64,000 bases of DNA from JBBQWR01 sp038210495 (GCA_038210495.1 JBBQWR010000004.1:62001-126000); one strand, 5' to 3'. Positions 42,942 through 52,092 are shown, numbered from the stretch's first letter. Translations and numbers: made by a program. The notes: generated from the sequence alone by a model not told the origin.

Positions 42942-43796
42942 ATGCGTTTTGCTGTTGCTGTTCTTTCGCTCGGTTTGTTGGTTGGCGCCGCCCGCGCCGA
43001 ATCGCCCGATTCTTCCGGCGCCGAAAAATTGGGCTGGAAGCTAGCCTTGCAAAGTTGGTCGGGCAATTTCGCTCCCGACAGCGAACATACGGTCATGCGA
43101 TCGCTGGAGTACGCCAAGAAGCTCGGCATCCACTATCTCGAAGTCTTCCCCGGTCAAAAGCTCGGTGGCAAAGAGAAGGGCAGTTTCGGCCCGGATATGT
43201 CCGAGGCCGAGCAGAAGTTCATTCTCGACGCCGCTAAGGACGCCGACGTGAAGATCATCGACACGGGTGTGATTGGACTGCCCAGCGATGAAGCCGGCTC
43301 CCGCAAAGTGTTCGATTGGGCCAAGAAGATGGGCATCACCACGATCGTCAGCGAGCCGGAGGAAAAGGCCCTGCCGATGATCGACAAGCTGGCCGGCGAA
43401 TACGGCATCAACGTCGCCCTGCACGATCATCCGAAGCCGAGCCGCTATTGGGATCCGGAATACACCTACGACCACATCAAGGACCTCAAGCATGTCGGTT
43501 TTTGCGCCGACGTGGGCCACTGGAAGCGCAGCGGGCTAATCCCGGCCGATGTACTCGAGAAGTACGGTGACAAGGTCTTTTCGTCGCATTTCAAAGACCT
43601 AGTGAAGGACGGCGGCGGAATGCACGACGTCCCTTGGGGCACGGGCGAAAGCCGCGCGGCCGACATGCTCGCCGCGCTGAAGAAGCACAACTTCAAGGGC
43701 CCGATCGCGATCGAGTACGAATACCACTGGGACGTGCCGACGCTGCAAAAGTGCGTCGATTTCTTCAATGAAACGGCGAACAAGTTGGCCAAGTAA
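42942..43796 (+). CDS. Exported sugar phosphate isomerase/epimerase-like protein
   Basis: A 284-residue TIM-barrel protein of the xylose-isomerase-like (AP endonuclease 2) group, with a signal peptide (MRFAVAVLSLGLLVGAARAE). Core motifs include IHYLEVFPGQKL, INVALHDHPKPSRYW, FCADVGHWKRSG and FSSHFKDLVKDGG. AGGAG lies 7 bp before the ATG. Planctomycetes carry many secreted members; the sugar is not known. Confidence 0.82.
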   Translation: MRFAVAVLSLGLLVGAARAESPDSSGAEKLGWKLALQSWSGNFAPDSEHTVMRSLEYAKKLGIHYLEVFPGQKLGGKEKGSFGPDMSEAEQKFILDAAKDADVKIIDTGVIGLPSDEAGSRKVFDWAKKMGITTIVSEPEEKALPMIDKLAGEYGINVALHDHPKPSRYWDPEYTYDHIKDLKHVGFCADVGHWKRSGLIPADVLEKYGDKVFSSHFKDLVKDGGGMHDVPWGTGESRAADMLAALKKHNFKGPIAIEYEYHWDVPTLQKCVDFFNETANKLAK

Positions 43797-43812
43797 CCAC
43801 GCGAACTTGCGG

Positions 43813-43845
43813 CTTTAGCCCCCGGCGACTCGCCGGGGGCTAAAG
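43813..43845. repeat. Perfect 15-bp inverted repeat, 3-nt loop
   Basis: CTTTAGCCCCCGGCG pairs exactly with CGCCGGGGGCTAAAG, with ACT between. It lies 17 bp after the sugar-isomerase stop and could act as a terminator or mRNA stabiliser, although no T-run follows. Confidence 0.85.
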
Positions 43846-44092
43846 GGGCCGCCCAGGGCTCGCGCCAAAAGAGATGCCTCGAGAAGGCGGAAATGACGAA
43901 TGACGAAACACCCCATGTCTAATCAATGACTAATGTTCATACGACGAAATGACTAAGGTTTGCAGGCGACTCTTAGAACTGCGGAATGATTGCGAAAAAT
44001 GAACAGACCCACATAGCGGCCAATCCCGATTTCAGCTCTTCGTGCTTCGTAAGGCGTCATTCATTAGACGGTCGTCAATAGATATTTGAACA

Positions 44093-44143
44093 ATCCGGGG
44101 CTTCGGCGCGGACGCCTCCAACCCCGGCCGCCCGGAGTATTGC
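44093..44143. repeat. Dispersed repeat family A
   Basis: ATCCGGGGCTTCGGCGCGGA followed by CGCCTCCAACCCCGGCCGCC and CGGAGTATTG; a close match to the copy at 52093. Confidence 0.8.
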
Positions 44144-44184
44144 TAGCGGTTCCAAGGAAGCAAGGGATATTTAACGGAGTATCG

Positions 44185-45591
44185 ATGATGGCTGTGACGG
44201 AAGCTGGGATGTTGAACGTTCTTCGCGCGCTGTTGGGCGCCGAATCGGGCGGTCCCAAGAAGACGTTGGAGCAGTATCTAGCCTCAATTCCCCGGCTGTC
44301 GAAGCTTTCCGACGTGCCGCGCGGGACGCCGGTGTTGATTCGCGGAGATGTCGACGCCAAGCCGGGTTCAAAAATCGGCGAAGGGGACGAGCGGCTGCGA
44401 TCGATGGTCGCCACGCTCAAGTTCGGCATCGAGCGAGGCTGGAAGCAGATCGTGTTTGGGCATATTGGCCGCAAGCCGGAAGGATCGCTCAAATCGGTCG
44501 CCGCCAGGATCGGCGAATTGCTCGGCCAAAAGGTCGGCCTCCTCAACGACTGGCTCGATGAACCGTCGATGACGATCAAGCCGGAGGTCTCGGCCGCGAT
44601 CGCCGACGCTCCGCCGGACGCCGTGCTCGTGCTCGACAATACGCGGCGCTACGACATCGAACGGGCGCTGTGGCACGCGACGCCCGACGATCTGCCGAAA
44701 TTGGCTGGCCCGCTCGCGAAATTTGCCAATGAATTCGCGGCAAAGGTAGCCAAGGTTTACGTCAACGAAGCCTTGTCCGCCGGCAGTTTGGACGCATCTT
44801 CGACCGTCGTTCCCGCGGCCATGGATCGAGTGGCGCTGGGCAATTATATCGCCGCCGAATTCGATGGCCCGATGAAGCAGTGCCTCAAGACCGAACTAGT
44901 TGTCTTTAGCGGGCTCAAGATCGACAAGCTGGATGACCTACAAGCGATGATCGAGCGCGGCACGATCCACTGGGTGTTCGCCGCCGGTTCATTGGCGATG
45001 GCGCTGCGCAAAGGGGCCGGCGAACTCGACGGCGTCAACATACCCTTGGGCTTAGCCGAAGACCCCGCTCAAAGCGAACAGCCTTTTTACATTGGTCGCG
45101 AGCGCGTCGAGCAGGCGAAGCGAATGATCGCCGACGGGCGGAAAAAGGGCATTCAATTCGTGCTGCCGGTCGATTCGATTCTGCAGGACGGTCGCGCGGC
45201 CGACACGATCGGCCCCCAGGATCAGCAGTTCGATGTCGGCCCGAAGACGAGCGAACTGTTCGCCAAAAAAATCGGTGAGTTTCTCGAATCGGTCAAACCA
45301 GCGCTGGCCGGCGGCCAGCCGGTCGTGGCCTTTCACAACGGCGTGTTCGGGATGTTCGAGGATCCCCGGTTCGAAGAAGGGACTCGCAAATTCGTCTCGC
45401 AGCTCAAGCGGATGAAAGTCGCCGGCGTGCATGTTTATGTCGGCGGTGGGGAAGGGGGCAAGGCCCTGGAAAAATATGGCCAGCCCGACTGGGTGACGCA
45501 TTGCTTCACGGCCGGCGGCACGGTGCTCAACGCGCTGGGCAGTGCGCCGGTGCCATATCTAGTAAGTCTCTCGCTGGCGGCGAATAGGTAG
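44185..45591 (+). CDS. Divergent phosphoglycerate kinase-like protein
   Basis: A 468-residue protein of the PGK fold. Recognisable elements are VLIRGDVDAKPG (RxDxN motif, Asn to Asp), FGHIGRKPEGSLKSVA (SHLGRP), VLVLDNTRRYDIERA (ENxRF), YVNEALSAGSLDASS (VNDAFGxAHRxHxS), VVFSGLKIDKLDD (GGAKVxDK), HNGVFGMFED (GPxGVFE) and VYVGGGEGGKALEKYG (GGGDT). The His-Arg of the AHR motif, which binds 3-phosphoglycerate, is absent, and GGGDT is GGGEG. It is 70 residues longer than normal. So it is probably a paralogue, not the housekeeping enzyme. The ATG at 44185 is preceded by CGGAG. Confidence 0.78.
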   Translation: MMAVTEAGMLNVLRALLGAESGGPKKTLEQYLASIPRLSKLSDVPRGTPVLIRGDVDAKPGSKIGEGDERLRSMVATLKFGIERGWKQIVFGHIGRKPEGSLKSVAARIGELLGQKVGLLNDWLDEPSMTIKPEVSAAIADAPPDAVLVLDNTRRYDIERALWHATPDDLPKLAGPLAKFANEFAAKVAKVYVNEALSAGSLDASSTVVPAAMDRVALGNYIAAEFDGPMKQCLKTELVVFSGLKIDKLDDLQAMIERGTIHWVFAAGSLAMALRKGAGELDGVNIPLGLAEDPAQSEQPFYIGRERVEQAKRMIADGRKKGIQFVLPVDSILQDGRAADTIGPQDQQFDVGPKTSELFAKKIGEFLESVKPALAGGQPVVAFHNGVFGMFEDPRFEEGTRKFVSQLKRMKVAGVHVYVGGGEGGKALEKYGQPDWVTHCFTAGGTVLNALGSAPVPYLVSLSLAANR

Positions 45592-46026
45592 GATCATGGC
45601 CGGCAATGTGTGGCGGATGGCGAGTCAGGCAAAGCCGCTAGCGCTTGCGCTGCTGTTTCAGGCCTGATATCTTGCAGTCCTTGCGCGGTCGGCAGCCGTC
45701 CTCTCATCAACTTCACCCGCCGCTTGGGATACGACATTCGCCAGCCCGTCTCTTCCCAGCCGCTACAACCGCTGCCTGCGACCTTTCCGATTCCGCTGGC
45801 ATAAACGGTCGCCGAGAGAGAAACGCACGGGATATTTGGGTGAACTGGCTAAGGAGGTCGTTTCGGGCAACCGATACCTTCTGGTAGATCAGCCATTGGT
45901 TCTGCGAGCCTGGATCGCCACGTCGGCCCTAGTAAGGACTGCCGGCGGCCGGTCGGCAGCGTTTAGGGCCGCGAAACCGATTGGCAGTCCAGTTTACTGT
46001 CCCCGTTTTTTGTAAGGAGTCTCCCC
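45592..46026. other. Intergenic region
   Basis: 435 bp between the PGK-like gene and the cysteine-rich gene. It contains only short shadow frames and the AAGGAG ribosome site of the next gene near 46014; nothing else is recognised. Confidence 0.5.
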
Positions 46027-46602
46027 ATGAATCGTCGTATTGTTGTCGCGTTGGCCTTCGCGGCCGTCCTGGCTCTGTCAGGCCGAGCCCAGGCTTTCCA
46101 TCACCACTCGGGTTGCGGTTGCGAAGCTGCTCCCTCGTGCGGCTGCGAAGCTGCTCCGTCGTGTGGTTGCGAAGCCCCGGCATGCGGTTGCGAAAGCTCT
46201 TGCTGCGGTCACCATCACCACCTGCTCGCCATGCTGCACAAATGCTGCAAGCCGAGCTGTGGTTGCGAATCGAGCTGTGGCTGTGCCGCCGCTGCTCCTT
46301 CTTGCGGATGTGCCGCTGCTGCTGAGCCGGCCTGCGGCTGCGCTGCTGCTCCTGCTTGTGGCTGCGAAGCCACGGCTTGCGGCTGCGAAAACTCTTGCGG
46401 TTGCCGCCATCACCACAAGCACCACCATTGTGGTTGCGGTTGCGAGACCAGCTGCTGCCAGCCGACTTGCTGCGAGTCGAGCTGCGGTGGTTGCCACCAC
46501 GCTTTCCACGACTGGTTGAAGGCTTGCTGCAAGCACTCTTGCGGTTGCGAGTCGAGCTGCGGTTGCGAAGCTGCCGCCCCGAGCTGCGGTTGCGCTCACT
46601 AA
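46027..46602 (+). CDS. Small cysteine/glycine-rich exported protein
   Basis: A 191-residue protein with a signal peptide (MNRRIVVALAFAAVLALSGR, cleavage before FHHHSG) and a mature part made of CGCE, SCGCE and GCAAA repeats (CGCEAAPSCGCE, CGCESSCG, CGCAAAAP) with His clusters. About a third of the mature residues are Cys or Gly. Such proteins may form disulphide-linked or metal-binding extracellular material. A good ribosome site (GTAAGGAGTCTCC) precedes the ATG and a terminator follows. It is probably the second member of a Cys-rich class with the YTV protein. The antisense frames here are shadows. Confidence 0.75.
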   Translation: MNRRIVVALAFAAVLALSGRAQAFHHHSGCGCEAAPSCGCEAAPSCGCEAPACGCESSCCGHHHHLLAMLHKCCKPSCGCESSCGCAAAAPSCGCAAAAEPACGCAAAPACGCEATACGCENSCGCRHHHKHHHCGCGCETSCCQPTCCESSCGGCHHAFHDWLKACCKHSCGCESSCGCEAAAPSCGCAH

Positions 46603-46665
46603 GCCGTCTGACGATCGGATGACCTAAATCATCCCGGTCGCCCCCGCGGTCAATCTGAACGATCA

Positions 46666-46700
46666 AATGGCCTGTCCGGCCGCAACCGGACAGGTCATTT
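46666..46700 (+). terminator. Rho-independent terminator of the Cys-rich gene
   Basis: Stem CCTGTCCGG/CCGGACAGG with a 6-nt loop, extended by weaker pairs, then a TCATTTTTC tail. Confidence 0.82.
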
Positions 46701-46834
46701 TTCATTGGTAGATGGATTTTGGGCCGTGGAACAGGCTTTCAGCCTGTGGGGTAGCGCCAGCCAAAATCCCAATGCGGTCGCCAAGCTAAACAAGCAAGAT
46801 GCCTACCACGCGATTTTTCTTCGCGTTGCGGAAT

Positions 46835-46863
46835 TTGCTTGACGGCCGCCTTGTGGCTATGCC
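46835..46863 (+). promoter_or_regulatory. Weak predicted promoter for the DUF1598 gene
   Basis: TTGCTT and TATGCC spaced by 17 bp, about 60 bp upstream of the ATG. Consensus match only. Confidence 0.25.
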
Positions 46864-46924
46864 AAGTTGATGAGTACCGGGCACGGGGGCGCCCACTCTC
46901 GGCATAACCAGGGGAGTTGGTTTA

Positions 46925-48673
46925 ATGTCTCACGTCATTCGCGCGCGGGCAACATTCGCTTGGCCGATCGTCGCGGCCGCAGCCGTTGGACTTTTATCGC
47001 TCGCAACCCGCGGCGCATGGGCGGCCGAGGGGCCGACGACTGACGCCATCAGTGCCCAACTAGCGGCGGGCGAATTCAGCGCGGCGCTCGATTCGACAAA
47101 AACCATCCCGCCGGGACCGGCGCAAGACGCGGCCCTGGCCCAGATCGCCGCCGCGCAGATTCAAGCCGGCGCTCGCGGTTCGGCCGGCGATACCGTCAAT
47201 TTGATCCGCGACGACCGAGCCCGCACCGATGCCTTCGGCGCGTTTGGAAATCCGCGGCCCACCAAAAACAAAAAAACCGGCAAGGGGGGCAACGAAGCCG
47301 ACTTTGGACCGCTCATCGATCTCATCACGCAAACGATCTCGCCGACGAGTTGGGTCGACTCCGGCGGCTCGGGCTCCGTCAAGGAATTCGCCAGCGGCGT
47401 GTATGTCGATCCGAAGGGCGTGCTGCATTTGCTGGCTGAGGATCGTAGCGGCGGACTGGCGGCCGTGCGTCGCTCGGCCGCCAATGCCGATCGTGCGACG
47501 AGCGCTCGCAAGGCATCGCCGATTCGCAAGATCTCGCTGACTCGGCTGGAACGCGAGGCCCAGCGGCTGGCGGCGCTCGGTCGGCAGCCGTCGGAAGACA
47601 TGCGGGTTTTGGCCGGCTTGCAGCGCATCAAATATGTGCTCGTGTATCCCGACTCTCGCGATATCGTGATCGCGGGTCCCGCGGGCGATTGGCAGTACGA
47701 CGCCGAAGAGCGGCTAGTGGCCAAGGACAACGGCCGGCCCGTGTTGCGGCTCGATGATCTGGTCGTTGTGCTGCGACATATGCTCAGCAGCCCCGACGCG
47801 AAATTCGGCTGCTCGATCACGCCGACGCAAGAGGGATTGGCTCGAACTCAGGAGTTCGTTGCCGAGTCGAATAAGCATCCGCTGAAGCAGGGCGAACGAG
47901 ATGGCTGGCTCAAGGGTCTTCGCGATCACATGGGCCGGCAGCTCATCACGATGCACGGCATCGATCCGAACACCCGGGTCGGCCGAGTGATTGTCGAGGC
48001 TGATTATCGAATGAAGCTCGTCGGGGTGGGATTGGAAGACGGGGTTTTGGGCGTGCCCAGCTATCTGAGCATGATCCAAGTTCCGAAGGGCCAGGCGCCT
48101 CCCGCGCTCGACGTGCTGCGGTGGTGGTTCACGCTAAACTACGACGCATTGGAGGCCACCAAGGATCACGATGGGTTTGAACTGCGGGGCCAAGGGGTCA
48201 AGGTGCTCAGCGAGAACGAATTGCTAACGCTTAAGGGTGAACGGGTTCACACGGGAAATTCGGACGTTCTGAATTCCGAATTCGCCCGGAATTTCACGCA
48301 GCATTATCTGGAGCTTTCGGCGAAGTATCCGATATACGCCGACCTGCAAAACGTGTTTGATTTGGCCCTAGTCGGCGCTCTGCTGCGAGCAGAAAAGGCG
48401 CCGGAGCGCATCGGCTGGCAGTTGGCTTATTTTGGCGATCCCAATCAGTATCGCGTCGCCAAGATGGATGCGCCCCAGGAAGTCGACACCGTGATCAATC
48501 ACCGGATCGTCAACAAGTCGCTGATCCTGGTCGGAGTGAGCGGAGGCGTGTCGGTCGATCCAAAGAAGCTCGTTGCGCCCGAGGCGATTCACGCCGACTA
48601 TGGCCCACTCAATGAGCAGCGAGCGTCGGCGAAACCGAAGACCGATGTGCCGAATGTCTGGTGGTGGGATTGA
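46925..48673 (+). CDS. DUF1598 planctomycete exported protein
   Basis: A 582-residue protein with a signal-like N-terminus (SHVIRARATFAWPIVAAAAV then GLLSLATRGAWAAEG) and a middle domain with CSITPTQEGLARTQEFV, WLKGLRDHMGRQLITMHGID and VIVEADYRMKLVGVGLEDG, the signature block of DUF1598, which is known mainly in Planctomycetes. Its biochemical role is not known. It ends WWWD and is followed by a terminator that lies inside the convergent glycosyltransferase gene. Confidence 0.75.
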   Translation: MSHVIRARATFAWPIVAAAAVGLLSLATRGAWAAEGPTTDAISAQLAAGEFSAALDSTKTIPPGPAQDAALAQIAAAQIQAGARGSAGDTVNLIRDDRARTDAFGAFGNPRPTKNKKTGKGGNEADFGPLIDLITQTISPTSWVDSGGSGSVKEFASGVYVDPKGVLHLLAEDRSGGLAAVRRSAANADRATSARKASPIRKISLTRLEREAQRLAALGRQPSEDMRVLAGLQRIKYVLVYPDSRDIVIAGPAGDWQYDAEERLVAKDNGRPVLRLDDLVVVLRHMLSSPDAKFGCSITPTQEGLARTQEFVAESNKHPLKQGERDGWLKGLRDHMGRQLITMHGIDPNTRVGRVIVEADYRMKLVGVGLEDGVLGVPSYLSMIQVPKGQAPPALDVLRWWFTLNYDALEATKDHDGFELRGQGVKVLSENELLTLKGERVHTGNSDVLNSEFARNFTQHYLELSAKYPIYADLQNVFDLALVGALLRAEKAPERIGWQLAYFGDPNQYRVAKMDAPQEVDTVINHRIVNKSLILVGVSGGVSVDPKKLVAPEAIHADYGPLNEQRASAKPKTDVPNVWWWD

Positions 48674-48736
48674 GCCCACACCCGTCCGGCCATTGGCTGG
48701 GGGCTACATCGGATCAATATCGGCTGGCAAACAAAT

Positions 48737-49909
48737 TTACACCTCGACGGGACTAGGTTCCGTCGAGGTGTTTTTTATTGTCATCGCTTCTTCAACCAGA
48801 TCCAACAACTCACCCGCTTGATCCAGCACCTGCTGAGATTCTTCGGCGCCGTTTCGCTCCGGTTCGGCCGATTGGAAATTTACGGTGCGGTCGATCAAAT
48901 ACAGCGGCCTGGCGCGCACTTGATCGTAAATCCGCAGGACGTATTCGCCGAGCATGCCGATTCCTAGGGCGTTGAGCGCGCCGAAGAAGCTGGCGCTGAG
49001 GATGTACGATGTCCAGCCCGGGATTGCCAGCGACGTAAACAGCCGGCAATAGAGTGCGTATCCAGCAAGCGCCAGAAATAGCGACATGGCGCCGTAGCCG
49101 ACGAGATGAAACACGGTCAGCGGCAACGTCGAAAACGAGAAGATCGCCGTCTTCGCCAATCGCCACAATCCACGTAGCGACACGCGAGGCCGATTGTCGT
49201 ACCGAGCGCTGCGTTCCACGACCACACCGGTTTGCCGAAACCCGACCCATGCTCTGAGGCCCGGCAAATAGCGATCGCGCTCCGAAAGGGATACAATCTC
49301 GCGAACGACTCGGGCGTCGATCAGACCGAAATTGCCGGCGTCGGCGGGTATCGGCGTCGTCGATACGCTGCTGAGCAGCTTGTGAAACGCGGCGAAGGCC
49401 AGCCGCTTTAGCGCTTGTTCTTTCCGCTTTTCACGCACGGCGTACACGACGTCGTAGCCGGCGCGCCAAGCGTCGAGCAGTCGGCCGATGGCCTCGGGCT
49501 TGTCTTGCAAATCGGAATCCATCAGCACGACCGCGTCGCCGCGAGCATGGCGCAAGCCGGCCTGCACGGCCGCTTGATGCCCAAAATTCCGCGAGAAATG
49601 AATCACGCGGACTTCGCCGCAGCGCGATGCGATCTGATCGAGGGCCCCCGCGCTGCCGTCCGTCGATCCGTCGTCGACGAAAATGATTTCCGCTTTTGCC
49701 CCGCAGGCCGCGACGGCTTGACGCACACGACCGATCAAGGTCTGAAGCACGTCCAGTTCGTTGAACACCGGCAGCACGATGCTGACAAGCGTCTGAGCCG
49801 GCTTTGGCCGCGGCGGCGTGTAGTCGAACTTTGGCGAGGAGAAAGTGTCCCCGCGACGTCGCTCGATGGGGCCGGAGGTCGGAGTGTGCTGAGGAAAATC
49901 AGTTTTCAT
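48737..49909 (-). CDS. Membrane-anchored glycosyltransferase family 2 (GtrB-like)
   Basis: A 390-residue GT2 enzyme with IVLPVFNELDVLQTLI, IIFVDDGSTDGS and VVLMDSDLQDKPE (DxD) in the catalytic domain, and two C-terminal membrane helices (VGYGAMSLFLALAGYALYCR and SYILSASFFGALNALGIGML) as in GtrB/ArnC-type enzymes that charge undecaprenyl phosphate with a sugar. Its ATG at 49909 overlaps the stop of the upstream gene (ATGA), so it is the last gene of the minus-strand unit. Confidence 0.85.
   Translation of the reverse strand: MKTDFPQHTPTSGPIERRRGDTFSSPKFDYTPPRPKPAQTLVSIVLPVFNELDVLQTLIGRVRQAVAACGAKAEIIFVDDGSTDGSAGALDQIASRCGEVRVIHFSRNFGHQAAVQAGLRHARGDAVVLMDSDLQDKPEAIGRLLDAWRAGYDVVYAVREKRKEQALKRLAFAAFHKLLSSVSTTPIPADAGNFGLIDARVVREIVSLSERDRYLPGLRAWVGFRQTGVVVERSARYDNRPRVSLRGLWRLAKTAIFSFSTLPLTVFHLVGYGAMSLFLALAGYALYCRLFTSLAIPGWTSYILSASFFGALNALGIGMLGEYVLRIYDQVRARPLYLIDRTVNFQSAEPERNGAEESQQVLDQAGELLDLVEEAMTIKNTSTEPSPVEV
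48740..48777 (+). terminator. Rho-independent terminator of DUF1598, inside the convergent GT2 gene
   Basis: Perfect stem CACCTCGACGG/CCGTCGAGGTG with a 9-nt loop, then six Ts. It overlaps the last codons of the minus-strand GT2 gene. Confidence 0.9.
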
Positions 49910-52044
49910 GGTCCTGGCTCGGCGCGAAGTACTCTGTCGTTGGCGGTCGTTGGCAAGAATGCCACCGCCATAAGGAAACTTAGGCCAAGGCAACTGACGA
50001 GCAGGCCCCACCGCACGCTGGGCGGCCGAAAGCGAAATCGAACTTCGGTGGTCGCCGGATCGATTGCGCATCCCAGAAAATCCCCGTTAACTCGCACGAC
50101 CGGTACGGCCTTGTCGTTGGCCATCGCTTGCCATCCGCAGTGCCAACTCTCCGCCAAGACGAGCAATTGCCGCGTCGGCGTCGAGACTTGCATCCGGATG
50201 TCACCCGGCCGGTCGTATACGATCTGCACAGCCCCTCGATCGTTCTCCGGCGGCGCCAGATCCAGCGGAGTATCCACTAAAGCATACTTTTCAATCGCAA
50301 TACGTGAAATGTCCCGGGCTGGGTCCACGGAAACCGTTACTTGATTTACAAATCGAGCGCGCGGCAACGGCTCAGAAAGCTCACGCCAACCGCGATCGCT
50401 TAATCCCGTCGAATCGGAATCGGCGAACTGGTCTACCGAAGAAATCCAACCTACTCCCGCCACTTGCAACGCTGCCGTTCGCGGGTAATCCAATCGCCGC
50501 GCCGGCTCGAGGCCGGCGTATCCGTCGACGCGCGACCAACCGGCGAGCAGCATTTCGTTGCCGATGCGAAGGCCCCGCTGATTCGGCGCCACCAAATCTC
50601 CCGCCACGCGACCCGTCGACGGTCCGGGCGGAGCGTCGACAGTCGCCACAAAAGGTTCAAGCGGCATCGAGCTTGGATAGACGGCGTAACTCATGCCGTA
50701 GATTCCCAGATCGACGGCGGCCAACAACATGAGCGCCCCCCGGGCGAATCGAAATCGCGTATGGGCCAAAGTCATCAAACTGGCGGCGAACGTGAATAGC
50801 ACTGGCCCAATCCAGACCAGGGGCAACGAAGAAACATACTCGGGCCAAACGATTGGGCCGGCTATCGCCAGCGCGATACTAATTCCGGCGGCCGCCCAAA
50901 TGCATTTAAGTGCTCGACGCGATCGGTCGTCACTGTTGCCTAGTTTCGTTAAACCAAGTGCGGCGAGCGGTGCGAGCCCGAGATGAACGAGCACGATCGC
51001 CCGGCATGGAAAGCGAAATTTATTGATGACCGGCAGATGTGAGACGAGCCAGCGAAAAGGTCCAAATTCACCCATGGCCAGTAGAAACCCAATCGCAATT
51101 AAACCAATTGCGCCGTTTACCAAACGCAGCCGAATTAAGCTGCCGCCCCCGTTGGTTACGGCCCAAATAGCCAGCAATAAGACAACACTGCCGGCATAAA
51201 GACCGAGTTCGTGCGTGTTTTGTCCGACGACGCGCGTGGCGAATAAATACGGATCGAACAACTGGATGAGATTCAGCGGGGCGAGCGACCCCCAACCGCT
51301 GAACGAACTATCGGCCGCTTGCCGGGCGGATTCTCCGAGGGCCTCGATCGTCGGCAGCAACTGCACCGCGCCGAGGGCCACGCCAATAGTTTTCCAAAAC
51401 GTGAGCCTCGCCAAGGATGCGCGAAAATTCGCTCGCTGCCATGACAGCCAAATAAAATATCCAAACTCAGCGACGAGCGACAGCCAGACATACTGCGGAT
51501 AGCCGAGAAGCAATTGCGATCCGGTGAGCGCCGCGATCGCAATTCCCGCGCGGCGCGATGTCCGTCGATCTTCCGACTTGATCGATACATCGATTGCCAG
51601 TAGCAGCCACGGCAAGTGCGCGACGATCTCAATCGCATTGACGTGAACGAAATGCAGCAGGCAAAAACCTGAGAATGCGAACGAGACGCCGCCGAACATT
51701 GCTGAGTCGCGCGGTATTTCCCAACGTCGCAGCAAACGATACATGCCCCAGATCATCAGAGGATAGCCGAGCAGGCACTCCAATCCAAAAGCGGTCGATA
51801 GCGGCAAGCATCGATACAACAGCCAGTGCAGCGGGTGATAGCCGCCGAGTTGTCCTTCGCCGGTCACGAACCAGCCGCAATACAGTTGCGGCATCCAATC
51901 GAATCGGTCGCCGTGCTTCAAGCAATCGGCGTAAAACGCTCGCAGAGGCAGATGAAATGAGCCGAGGTCGTCGGCCGTGCAGATGCGGCCGATCAAAGAC
52001 GGTCCGGCCAACGCGGTGAGCAGGCCGGCGGCGAGGACGCACAT
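49906..52044 (-). CDS. Large polytopic membrane protein (YfhO-like)
   Basis: A protein of about 712 residues with roughly 11 transmembrane helices in its first 450 residues and a soluble C-terminal part before a final helix. The opening loop SLIGRICTADDLGSFHLPLR resembles the first loop of YfhO/GT-C type proteins, where an acidic pair binds a polyprenyl-phosphate sugar. YfhO helps add sugars to lipoteichoic acid in Firmicutes, so a GT-C role with the GT2 partner is plausible but inferred. The frame is open much further upstream; ATG 52044 is the first start after the end of the DUF362 gene, with GTG 52092 as an alternative. Confidence 0.65.
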   Translation of the reverse strand: MCVLAAGLLTALAGPSLIGRICTADDLGSFHLPLRAFYADCLKHGDRFDWMPQLYCGWFVTGEGQLGGYHPLHWLLYRCLPLSTAFGLECLLGYPLMIWGMYRLLRRWEIPRDSAMFGGVSFAFSGFCLLHFVHVNAIEIVAHLPWLLLAIDVSIKSEDRRTSRRAGIAIAALTGSQLLLGYPQYVWLSLVAEFGYFIWLSWQRANFRASLARLTFWKTIGVALGAVQLLPTIEALGESARQAADSSFSGWGSLAPLNLIQLFDPYLFATRVVGQNTHELGLYAGSVVLLLAIWAVTNGGGSLIRLRLVNGAIGLIAIGFLLAMGEFGPFRWLVSHLPVINKFRFPCRAIVLVHLGLAPLAALGLTKLGNSDDRSRRALKCIWAAAGISIALAIAGPIVWPEYVSSLPLVWIGPVLFTFAASLMTLAHTRFRFARGALMLLAAVDLGIYGMSYAVYPSSMPLEPFVATVDAPPGPSTGRVAGDLVAPNQRGLRIGNEMLLAGWSRVDGYAGLEPARRLDYPRTAALQVAGVGWISSVDQFADSDSTGLSDRGWRELSEPLPRARFVNQVTVSVDPARDISRIAIEKYALVDTPLDLAPPENDRGAVQIVYDRPGDIRMQVSTPTRQLLVLAESWHCGWQAMANDKAVPVVRVNGDFLGCAIDPATTEVRFRFRPPSVRWGLLVSCLGLSFLMAVAFLPTTANDRVLRAEPGP

Positions 52045-52092
52045 CCAGCGACAACTACCAGACAAATTGCCTGCTCTGACAGTGGAAACCAC

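Larger units (their letters stand above)
43797..44184. other. Intergenic region with nested repeats
   Basis: 388 bp without a gene. It holds a perfect inverted repeat (43813-43845), a low-complexity stretch with ATGACGAA units, a copy of family A (44093-44143) and the leader of the phosphoglycerate kinase gene. Confidence 0.6.
46603..46924. other. Intergenic region between the Cys-rich and DUF1598 genes
   Basis: 322 bp. It holds the terminator at 46666-46700, a small palindrome ACAGGCT-TTC-AGCCTGT at 46731-46747, and a weak promoter-like pair TTGCTT-N17-TATGCC at 46835-46863. Confidence 0.55.

Noticed and set aside
44185..45591. Assignment as the housekeeping pgk
   Set aside because: Loss of the AHR site, altered GGGDT loop and extra length make a normal glycolytic role doubtful, so no gene symbol was given.
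45929..46705. 258-residue minus-strand open frame and 46040-46519, 46078-46599 frames
   Set aside because: They are low-complexity mirror images of the Cys-rich repeats (runs of Arg/Ser or Ala/Ser) and lack ribosome sites.
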